A stretch of DNA of 64,000 nucleotides, from the NCBI RefSeq assembly GCF_030272615.1, contig NC_081410.1:260946437-261010436 (forward strand). The letters are read 5' to 3'. The notes beneath the pieces are model-generated. The model saw only the letters and a list, made by a program, of their open reading frames with translations, did no database searches and was not told the DNA's origin. Shown piece after piece: positions 54,130-64,000 of this stretch (its first letter is position 1; every line of letters begins with the position of its first letter). Both the position numbers and the translations under genes were made by a program. Source of the stretch: Cryptomeria japonica. Its lineage: Eukaryota > Streptophyta > Pinopsida > Cupressales > Cupressaceae.

Positions 54130-55465
54130 ACAGGCTTAAGTCACCGGTGTTGGATTCTCTTCACTGGGTGAAGGAACAATTTCTTCTCCAGGCGAGTCAT
54201 CACCTTTCTTTTTCCAAATCTGATTCATATCTTCTCTGGTTTCATCAACATCGACTTTCTACTTGCCTTTCTAATCCTTAAAGGAGTTGACTGGTCTGTT
54301 ATTTCTTGATCTGCAAAACTTTGCTAAGTGCCCCGGTTTGTTGCAGTGGTAACAGACCATACTAGATGATCTCTAGGGTCCTACATTTCCTCTTCCTGTT
54401 CTTCTTCTGCAGTTCATAGCCACATGACCAAAGTTATTACAAAAGGTGCAAACAACATTTGTTCCCTTTTCCATTTCAAATGGACTAAACTGGTTGCCAT
54501 AGGATCTTTGCTAGTCCCGATTTACCCAGTTATCAAAATTCCTTATCCAGTCACCATTTGGTCTAGGATGCATGTGTGGTACAGGATTGTTTGATCCATA
54601 TCTGCACTCAATATGTCTATGCCCATACATTCCACATGTGTAGCAATGACCTTCAAACTTTCTAGACACATACCTAACATTAGTATTGTAATTTGCATTT
54701 CTGTTAGGTTTGTTTCTACAAACATTTGCAGTATGACCAGGCTTGTGACAAAACAAAGCAAACGGGTTTAAAAACCTTCTTACCGGTAGTCTTATTGACT
54801 TTAGGAGCAGTTTTGTTCTTTATACCGGAGGATTCACCTTTTTCTGTTATATGAAAACCAAGTCCAGAGATATCACCCTTCATTCTCTGTGATTGAATTT
54901 GTTCTTCCAGCATGGTAGAACTTTTGACGAACTTCTCCAATTTCTTATTGGCTTCAGTAAGCTTTTTGACAAGATCTTCATTATGCTTAGACAGGTTCTC
55001 TTTCAGAGACGATGTCAAATCAAGGTCTAGCTTTAGGTTCTCCTTTTCTTCTATTTCAACAATCAAGTCCTCATGTATAGTGTCTTTTTCTCATTTGATC
55101 TTTATGATCTCTTGATCTCTTACCTTGATAAGATCTTCAGCAGCTCTTATGGCTTCCAGTTCCCGACTCATGCGGATAGTGAGACCTTCTAGCTCTCTTC
55201 TTAGATTCAGTTTTTTACCGTTCACCTTTTCAACTTCATCAACTAAAGCTTCAATATTGGCTTCATCTGAAGAACCATTATTAGATATTTCTAGTAGTTT
55301 TTCAAATAGCTCTCTCCTTTTGACTTGAGAAACTTTCAGTTTGCCCCTAAGGGATTCAATTTCAATTCTTGCTAGCTTCTAGCTCTCTAACCATCTCGAA
55401 GTAGCTTATGTCCCCATGGTAGTTTCAAGATTCCCTTCTAAGCGGTTAGGCTTCAAAGAAGTTGG
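54130..55465 (-). pseudogene. Copia gag fragment: coiled coil and four CCHC zinc knuckles
   Basis: Downstream of the primer site the minus strand encodes a highly charged coiled coil (KKLNLRRELEGLTIRMSREL, ENLKLDLDLTSSLKENL, EDLVKKLTEANKKLEKF). This is followed by four CCHC knuckles: CHKPGHTANVC (first Cys pair split by a one-base frameshift near 54755), CYTCGMYGHRHIEC, CTFCNNFGHVAMNC and CYHCNKPGHLAKFC. Knuckles of this form bind genomic RNA in Copia Gag. In-frame stops occur near 55090, 54510, 54370 and 54270. The N-terminal capsid-like region is missing and there is no protease, integrase or reverse transcriptase, so the element is truncated. Confidence 0.85.
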
Positions 55466-55477
55466 GCTCTGATACCA
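55466..55477 (-). other. Copia primer-binding site (tRNA iMet)
   Basis: TGGTATCAGAGC on the minus strand, two bases after the end of the LTR at 55480, the canonical position and sequence for plant Copia elements. Confidence 0.93.
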
Positions 55478-55479
55478 AT

Positions 55480-56603
55480 TGATGGACTTGAAAAGCACTG
55501 AGAGGGGGGGGTGAATTAGTGACACCAAAACAAACACAACTTCAAACACTAACCAGTAGATGAACTTAACCAAGCATTTAAACAAAATGCATGCTATCCA
55601 AAATGAAATAACAACATCCACATAAAGTAGAACATCCACCATAACACGTGTTTATACGTGGAAAACCCAAATAGGTAAAAACCACGGTGAGATGGAACTC
55701 ACAAGTTAACTATCTGCAGTAAAAGATAACTGACCGGTTAAGGTCTTACAAAGTGCTCTGCTAGGAGTGAATCTTGTTAGAGATCCCAAGCTTGATTAGA
55801 AGTGTATACCCTGTTAAGAGTACTACCCTGTTAGGAGTAACCTCGCTAGAGGATTTGAGAATCCAAACTAATGGATCACCTTGTCAGAGGATTTGTACAA
55901 TGAAGCTTGTTAGAGCTTACCCGGTTAGGGGATTTGATTATGTTGTAATGATTAGAAAACAACAAGAAAGGTTTGATCTATTATGAGTAGCACAAAACTT
56001 GCTTGATCATATCATTCTAAGTACATTCAACACTGCTCTTCATCTTAACACTTATCACTCTTCAACAAAAGATTTCACTCTTTATACATATTAGTGTTCA
56101 CATAAAATCCTCTTCTATATCAGTTCTCTCTCTTAAATGATTCACTAAGATGTCTTTAAATAGAGATACGAATCTTATGTTGACCATAGGAAATAAAAAC
56201 ACAATTTCCTAGGTGCAGTTTATCTAGACAAGTAAACATAACTCATCACAAAAATGACCGTCAAGAAAACGGTGCTGGTAACTCATCACAAAATCAGATA
56301 CCGGTTAGAACAGTCAATACCGGTTGGAACAAAACATGTGAACCGTTGTCCTGGAATCTTCCGTTTGATCTCCATCTTCATTTTCATCTTCATTTTGATG
56401 CCGACTTAATGTAACCACAGGTTATCTCTTAAGCACATACCGGTTGACACAGAGTATCGGTTAGAGATAGACCTTAAACATACTGGTTAACTGTGTAAAC
56501 CAATGAAGTTACACCGGTAGTCAATGTAATCATATGTGTGTGTGAGAGTGTTTCATCAATAAGAACAAGTGATGAATACATTACAATCATCATCAAGCCA
56601 ACA
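55480..56603 (-). mobile_element. 5' LTR of a truncated Copia element
   Basis: On the minus strand the LTR runs from TGTTGGCTTGATG (56603) to CAAGTCCATCA (55480), 1,124 bp, and abuts the primer-binding site. It shares with the solo LTR at 46345-47773 the TGTTGG start, repeated CTAACCGG/TAACAGG blocks, a C-run followed by CTCTCAGT, and a CATCA end. The 3' LTR is absent, so a target duplication cannot be tested. Confidence 0.85.
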
Positions 56604-58013
56604 ATATTTACACTTCCTTGGAATTCTTCATGACATGAAGAATACCCCACCCAACACGAAGATGCCTAGAAATGCAATGCTGGCAAGAGTAATAGAATCT
56701 GTGTAGCATGAATATCTGCATCTAATGTTAATGTAACAATATAATGAACACACGAGATGTATATAGCATACACATGAACACAAAAGCATCAATACTTACT
56801 TAACTATTAAAAATCATTTTAAGATCTCAATCCCATCTCCGTCTCATTTATTTTGAAAGATAAACATAACATGAATTTATCTCGAGCATGGAGAAAACAC
56901 AAGAATGCATACATGCACATCTAACTATTGATTTACACACACATTATAATCAGCTCACTTACTTCATTCCATAGATAACAAAAAGTACATGATATTCTCA
57001 AAAGAGAGCACATCATAATTGGTAACTTTGAAAGCATATTTAACACATCTTAATTGAATGACAAAGAAGCTCACCCGAAGCATGTACAAGCATACAATGC
57101 ATACAACAACATATGATAGATTCTCTTTTTATACAAGAGAAAATATTCAAATATGAAGAAAAACATAAGCACTTATAGGAATTCTGAAGCATCAGTCCTA
57201 TGCTTTCACTACTTGATGTTTAAGCTAAACACATAAAACAACTCGAGTACATCATTCCAAGATAACATTATAAATACAATCTCGCATATCTATCTGATAT
57301 AATGCACACATATGATAAGTATAAAAACACAATTACACATGCAAGTGCATCATTTGATGACATTTAAATAATAATCATCTATCTTTAAGAATCTCATACC
57401 AAGTTATAAACAAATACACCAACTTGAATTGATGAAAGTTAATCAAATTGCATGGTATAAGAACAATAAGCTATCAACACAGGATATATATGTTTATAAG
57501 AATTTATAAATAATGCAAATTACTATCATCTCTAGGTAGTTCATATTTGTCCTTTATGTTACCTTTCTATGTAACATAAGTGCTTATCATTCCATATAAA
57601 TTAGACTTACACCAAAAAGGAGGTGCAATAGTTATGCCGATAGTGATAAATGTTGTAAATTTTGAAATTCAAAATGTATGAAGTTGATTAATAAATACAT
57701 TTATTGTTGGTTGTTGAGATGTTTTCTTTGTTTCTGATGTCAGTCTTTCGAAGATAACCTTGTGTGATTTATGCACATTGAAAGCTAAGGAGTTTTAAAT
57801 TTGTGTATTTTATATAATAAGACATTTTAAAATTAAACATTTAAAACAAAATAATTCAAATCAATGGCTAAGTGCAATTGATGTTCACCACTAATTTTAA
57901 GCTCTCGTAGCACAGGGTGAAAAATTGTAAACCATTGATACTGACTTCTTGTAGATGAGTATTATTTGCAAAATGAAGATTTGGAGAAATGGAATTAATG
58001 TGACGTGGATAAT
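56604..58013. other. AT-rich intergenic sequence
   Basis: About 1.4 kb between the Copia LTR and the helicase pseudogene. It has many ATG-poor A/T stretches and no recognisable gene, LTR end or tandem repeat. Confidence 0.5.
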
Positions 58014-59175
58014 TTAGAAAGTATGAAAGAGATTGGGCTTGGAATTACATACCTTATTTTTCCAAAAAGACAATTGATGTAATCGAGCTTCTTCTTTTGT
58101 TTTTATAACCATGTATGAATTGTTTTGCATTTTAGAGTACCTCTCAAAAGAGAATGTTGGTTCAATGCGTAGGTCATCTAATGACTTGACTCTGGATATA
58201 ATTATAAAGGTCAATCCTCGTCTTTCTATTTTTCCAATATCGATTGTTGCGTTTTAAAGTGTTAAATCTTGGGATTGGTGTATGGTAATAGCCCATACAA
58301 TTATGAGTGGTATTTGCCTATGATTGCCTAGCAATACAAGTATTATTGGTATAGCTTTTGGGTCATTTGGATTCCATGGTGGCCTGTTGTAGTTATACGT
58401 CCTTGTTATGATGTACATTGGAACATCTGGTGGTTTGGAGCTAGGCTTATACATGATATCAATAAAGTTTCACCAAGAGCTCCATTTACAAGTCTTTCTT
58501 GTGTCCATACATTGATCATGAGAATGATTCATTGGCCCTTGCATTGTAGTACTTGTTTCTCAAGTTGTTCATCAGCAACATCAATATTTGTTTTGCTTCT
58601 GGTACTTGTTGCAATACTCATCACAATTGGATGGTCCAGTTGTTTTAACATTCTTCTATTGGAGTCTTACTAAATCATTAGAAGAAAACACGTGTATTGA
58701 ATTGTCAAATTGTTCATTTTCACTTTTTGTCAGTTGTTTATTTGTGCATGTTATTAACGGTTGTCAATCTTCTTATGTTGAGTCTGCATTCTATATTTTT
58801 AGAAATGTTTGACGAAATTGTGCTTGTGTTGGAGTTTCGCCTTTTGGACGAGAAATTGTTTGTAAGGTGATAACTATTGTAAATTAGTTCCAAAGTGTTA
58901 CGACATTCGAGTGTGATGTGTATATAGTTTTGTCCATGACAGGTGGCAGTTGTGCAACATCACCAATCAAAATTATGGATACTCCACCAAAGTGTACATG
59001 TTGTCAGTGGGAGAAAGCCTCGCATAGCTTGTTGCCTATTTTTAATAGTAGTTTTGGTCCTATGAATCTCATTTCATGAATGAGGGTGTATCTTGTGTGG
59101 TTCAGCTCTTCTTGGATTGTTGTTAGTGTTTGTCCATGCAATGGTTTCCTTTTTTTTTATAAGAATCATAATTTT
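58014..59175 (-). pseudogene. PIF1-type DNA helicase, decayed (possibly Helitron-derived)
   Basis: The minus strand preserves helicase motifs in order. LHGQTLTTIQEEL and YTLIHEMRFIGPKLL (Walker B region, normally DEM) come first, then FGGVSIILIGDVAQLPPV (motif III). VNGALGE with MINVWTQERL, IYNKPSSKPPDVPMYI-like sequence and QIPLIIVWAITIHQSQDLTL (motif V region) follow, then LTFIIISRVKSLDDLR (motif VI) and FSFERYSKM. Stops (including TAA after DLTL at 58254) and frameshifts break it. The Walker A part upstream is not recognisable. In plants such genes occur both as host PIF1 and within Helitrons; numerous decayed copies usually come from Helitrons. No Helitron ends were found. Confidence 0.75.
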
Positions 59176-62100
59176 TGAATGTGTAGCTAATGCATGAATG
59201 TTAGTCAATTTTGGTAGGAGCTAGTGTAAGCATTTGGATCTTTTGTTGTGATGTGTTAAATTAAAGTGCATTCCTTATGCAATTGATTGGGTACAATTTT
59301 CATGTTCATGTTGTTCCTTGAATGATTTTGTGTAATGGTTTATCTGAGTGGCCCTTTTTGTGGTTTGTATCTATTGAAAGTGTTAGTTTTTGCTCTAATG
59401 AAAATGCATAGTTAGGGATGTTGAGCGTAATTGGTACGTATTCAACTTGGATATATGTTTTATTTGTGCTTATGAATTGTGTTGCAGTGTCATGTAAATA
59501 TAGGGATATTATAGCTTCATCCCATTTGTAGTTGTTATCAAATTCACACCTACAAAATTGTAGTGCCCCTCCTCGACTAGACTTATATTTCATGCTTGAT
59601 AGACATATTTAGACCTATTTAGACTCTTGATGATGATTCAATGAATTATGATTAGGTTGTGACATGTGTTTCAGTTGCTTTATGATTATGTGGACTTATG
59701 CTACTTTGATGATTTCATAAATGATGTTGTTATCATTATTGGTAATGAGATTTGATGGTGATATACATTTGATGGATTTCCTTATGTGTTCATGTACTTG
59801 ATGATTATATGTTCTATTTACATTGATGGAATTATATTGATTATGTGCTAGATGATATTATGGATGGTTTTGCATTTATTATGTATTTGATGTTACCATT
59901 GATGTACTAACCCTATTTCATGGATATTTTTGATGAGATGTTTATATGTTGTGTTTGACCTATTGTTTGACTGTCTTCGTGGTGGAATCAACGTCACATC
60001 GCTCATTGTGAGCGGGATGTGTCGTTGTGAAATTCTACCACTTACTTGCTATATAGATATATATGTATACATGCATTGTCGCTTTGTGGTTGCAGAACTT
60101 GCAGGTACTAAACACCTATTCCTCTTGGGTTTCCAAGTGCGAGTTCCTCCTAGCTTCACAGGTGCGAGTGTGTCTTTAATCCCAATGGTAATATGTGGTT
60201 TTAGAGTTGAGACGAGTTCCCTTCACATACTCTAGGTTTAAGTTGTCATTATGCGCAATTGGTCATGTCAGTTGTCAGCTTGGCTCTTTCAATTTTGTGA
60301 GTATGTTAGTATTGATTAACTCTTTTGGTATGAGGATTATTCATGTGTGGTTGATTGAATTGTCACATGGTTATTCAAGTGGTGTTGGATTATTTGTTTT
60401 TCTCATAGAGAGATTCGATAGTTAGTATTATTTATTTTTAATTATTTGATTTAAGCTATTTGAGCTTTTGATTATTTGATTTATAGTTTTTAGAATTATG
60501 GTATTTATGTAATTAATAATTTTGTAAGGATTATTTAATTAATTATTGACTATTGATTATAGTCTAAATATTAATTAATATTTAAGATTGGAAGTAATAA
60601 ATTATTTAATGGTTGATTTATTTAATTATGTTTTCTATTGGTGAGTATTTAATTAAAAATAACTATAGTTCATAATGTATTAAATAATAATTCCTATAGG
60701 GCTATAGTTTAAATACTAATATTTATTTGGTTGTATGGTAATCATACCTTGGGATATTAAAATATATTTATCCCACCTACTTATAATATATGTTAATATT
60801 TCCTACCTACCCTATTCTCCTATTGGAGGATTTTATTTTGGGGAAACCATAGGATATGGGAAAAATATTCCAAAATGTAATTATCCTATTGGTTGGTTTT
60901 CTAGAGTTTCTTTTTTATTATTCTTTTTAATGGATTCCTTGTGAATGTTCACGGGTTCCATTCTTTGGCTTTGGATTCTTGGTGGATTGCTTGGATTGGG
61001 TTTGGAAGAGATATGGGTTTGGATTTGGATTGTGAATCTTATGAGCTCTCCTTCAACTACTTACCATTACACGGGTTGCAGGTTGGAAGCCATACCCTTT
61101 ATTGTTTATCTTTGTTTTCATTGTCTGCAAATGTTTACTCCATGAATGCTTTGTGTGGGGAATAAGGGAATAGTTCATTTCATTATCTCTATTCTTAACA
61201 GAAATGATTAGGAATTACATGGGTTACGAGATCTTTATTTGGATGAAAGTTTGGAAGTTATCTTTTATGTGGTTGTCGTGAATGCGCGACATGGAATTTC
61301 TATGTATTGAGATTTCTTCTATTTATGTTGTGATTATATTTGATTATTGTTGCTTTGGAGATTTCCTTCATGTTGTTTAAGATTTAAGGGAGATTGTGGA
61401 GTTGAGAGGAGAGAGCCTTGCGAGCTTCCAGTCTAGCCCTGTCGTGAGGAAGACTCACGTGACTCATCTTCTTCTCAGACATTTTATATTTCTCTTATTT
61501 TTATGTGTTTTCATGTCTGGAATAAGTTTATTGTTTGTATTTAGATGTGTGTTGAGTTTATTTCATGATTTGGATTCAAGATTTGGTGTTAGATGGTTTT
61601 ATGTACTTGTTGGAGATGTTTTTCCCTCTTGAAGTCTATAGAATGTTTTCAATTGGATTTCCTTGGGTGAATTTTATTATTTTATGTTGTTTATACCTTC
61701 TTAAAGTTCATTTCAGGCCTATTCCAATGATCATAAATACGTAATATTAAGCCCATTATGTATTGTGCAAATTTGATCCCGCTTTTCTGCATTTTTTGTC
61801 AAAAAGTAGAGTCCGTTGCAAATGCACTACAGAACAGTGCAAATGCGCTACAAGACTCTATAAATTTGCTACAAGACTAAATAAATGCACTATAGGACTA
61901 GACAAATGTGTTGTTACAGTTTGTGTATGCGTCAGACTGTGTATTTTTAGGGTTTTGCCCAATTAGAGGTTTGTTTGAGGCCAGTAGGATTTGGGGTCGT
62001 ACCAGAGGCTTTTTGAGGGAATTTTATGATGTTTTCTAATGTTGATTTATGAATTTTTATGTCTTCATATGATTTATTTGTGAGTTTTATATTCATTTTC

Positions 62101-64000
62101 ACCAATTGAGTTGTTTAAACCCCCCCTCTCTTGTTGATGCGCTAAGAGAGAGATTGAGATTCTTGTGATTTTGCGTCAACAAGTGGATAGGCCTTGCTAA
62201 GATTATTTGATGATTCATTTCAGATTTGATGGAATTTCTTATAGCCTTGATATGTTGATTTGGCCAAGAGGCTCATTGGTTTCAGTTTTCATGTTTTAGC
62301 CTTTCACATGTTTCATGCTTACGTGATGAGATTGTTGGATGCATATGAGTTGTTTTGTTTTCAAATTTATGTATGAACTCATATTCGTTTATGTTTTTAG
62401 AGCCTGTTATGGTGTTCTTATTTGGGTCCATGTAGGGGGAGTGGGCTTTCATGTGATGACCGGAGTCATGAGAGATAGGCGGTTAAGTTGATAAGCCTTT
62501 TGTCTAGACTACCAGGGCACATGGAGGTTTTTCCTTAGTATTAAACAAGTGCTAACATTAATAATAAAATTATGGGTTTGGGAAATTCATTAATCAAGAT
62601 AATCAATAGTTTGGACCCCATGATTTGATCCTAGGGAGGATGTTTTAGGATGGGCATGGGAAGGCCACTGCGGTGGTAAGTCATACTTCCTTGGTTCTCT
62701 CATAGGGAAAATGGCTCCACATGTCTATCGGGTGATGTTACGTTGTAGTGTCATTTGGAAATGTTTGGAGGATAGCATGTGATGACTCTCCACTCCTACA
62801 CGTGTCCCCTTGTTGAATTAAGATTATGCTTGATGATTTGTTAAGCCTTTGGGAGTTTCTTATTGTGATTGTTTATGTTTGCTTCATGTTCGAGAGTCCT
62901 AGTTGTTATTCCTTGGTATTAAGTGTCAACCTAGATGTAGAGAGTGTGTTGGGACCTTGTGTCATCTCCTAGCATGAGGGGTGGTTCCTTTGGTTCCACA
63001 TGGTCAGGTGGTTGGTGCTTTTTACCATTGGGTTTTTTCCCTTGTTGGAGTTTTTTCTTGCATGGAAGTGGATTTATCATCATGATGGATTATGGATGCT
63101 ATTGTAGAAGATTTATGTATTGGTTATCACGTTTAAGAGATGAATTTATTTTTGTAATGATCATAAAAGATTTAGGAGATGGATGAGATATGCTCTTGTT
63201 ATGTAATTTATGTATTTGTAATGGTGTATGTAATCTAGATGATATCTTGGATTGAGGCATGTGAATGTAATGTAATTGTGACATTTATAATTGATGTTAT
63301 GTAATAATATTGGAAAGAGGAAGTGATTCATGTAGATTTCTATTCTTGCAATGGTTTCATATTGGATAGATCTTGTTCATGTTTATTTTAAGTGTTACTT
63401 GGAAAGATGTGGGAGAATGAGGCTTGTAGTAGATGCCAATGTGATAATTAAATTTAGGTGGTAGAATGAACATGTGTAATGATCATGTCAGAAATAATAT
63501 ATTTTTAAAATGTGGTTTTCACTCATGTTAGTGCATTGAAATGCTAGGTATACTTGCACAACATATCAATGGTTAATTGGTAATGGCATTAGGACCTTGC
63601 ATTAAGCATATAGGATTCTTTAAGGATTAAGAATCATATTAGAATGTAAGAATCTCATAAGTGAAATGTATGTGTTAAAAGGAATGTATTCCACGTTATG
63701 CATTTAGTGAAAGATAAGCATGTTGGTTGCATAATAAACTTAGGGATATGGATGGTTAAGGAATTGTAGGAACATTTGGAATTGGAGCTTAAAATGAACC
63801 TTAGTTATGGGATTGATCTTGCATCGATGTCATGTAGTTTAAGGAATTAAAGGATTGCATATCATAAGGAAGGAAATCATTTAGGATCATGTAATATGAA
63901 AGGAAATATTAAGTGCATTCCATATATGTAGATGATTAAAGAATGTATCAAGTATTGTATATCATTTAGTAGGAGATTAATGCTAGGATAAAATGCATCA
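59176..64000. other. Intergenic sequence without recognisable genes
   Basis: This 4.8-kb stretch is T- and G-rich on the plus strand with many short open frames but no domain. A 95-codon minus-strand frame (59306-59593) lies just upstream of the helicase remains and could be more of the same element. AACCCCCCCTCTCTTG near 62120 recalls the C-tract close to the ends of the Copia LTRs here, but no primer site follows. Short repeats at 61810-61920 are listed separately. Confidence 0.4.
61810..61922 (+). repeat. Degenerate 21-24-bp tandem repeats
   Basis: Five units of the form (C/T)AAATGCACTACARGACT follow each other from about 61815 to 61915. They give a short frame with repeated KC and T residues that has no other support as a gene. 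Confidence 0.6.

Noticed and set aside
59930-60425. Plus-strand frames of 101 and 76 codons
   Set aside because: No domain, no splice or promoter context, and the composition matches the surrounding T-rich intergenic DNA.
62110-62185. End of another Copia LTR, based on the C-tract and a following TGGATAGGCC
   Set aside because: The following bases do not match the methionine-tRNA primer site and no LTR start or partner was found.

Overview
The window looks like conifer nuclear DNA. It is AT-rich and has one recognisable host gene with enormous introns, surrounded by decayed LTR retrotransposons, hAT and SINE copies. The repeat families suggest a Cupressales-type genome such as a cypress or yew relative, but that rests on general resemblance only.

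The host gene is UBLCP1, the ubiquitin-like-domain CTD-type phosphatase that acts on the nuclear proteasome. It lies on the minus strand from 52533 (ATG) to 1504 (stop). Six coding exons with GT-AG borders and compatible phases join into a 334-residue protein, with the ubiquitin-like domain in exon 1 and the DIDYT phosphatase motif in exon 3. Introns 1 and 2 are about 11.6 kb and 38.0 kb, while introns 3-5 are 80, 188 and 104 bp. About 80 percent of the window is therefore the inside of one gene.

Intron 2 (2464-40473) holds, from low to high coordinate: a tRNA-derived SINE with a 13-bp target duplication; a decayed hAT transposase; a chromovirus (Ty3/gypsy) integrase-chromodomain remnant with a long 3' LTR, into which a coding-poor LTR element with 41-bp hairpin repeats has inserted; a LINE-type RNase H remnant with a short hAT element in its probable 3' region; a head-to-head pair of copies of an unfamiliar retroelement-like gene of about 1,100 codons with degenerate leader arrays between them; and a non-coding LTR-internal-LTR-internal-LTR composite interrupted by a second, minus-strand LTR element. 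Intron 1 (40619-52261) has two solo LTRs with clean 5-bp target duplications and three tandem duplications.

Beyond the gene's 5' end there are a gag-like ORF remnant, a truncated Copia element (LTR, primer-binding site, coiled coil, four CCHC knuckles) and a PIF1-type helicase pseudogene, all on the minus strand, then about 4.8 kb without recognisable genes. Beyond the gene's 3' end, the window edge has an irregular repeat array. No rRNA genes, functional tRNA genes, CRISPR arrays or bacterial-type operons were seen. The most unusual items are the 38-kb intron, the head-to-head gene family with in-frame stops, and the miniature LTR element with hairpin repeats.
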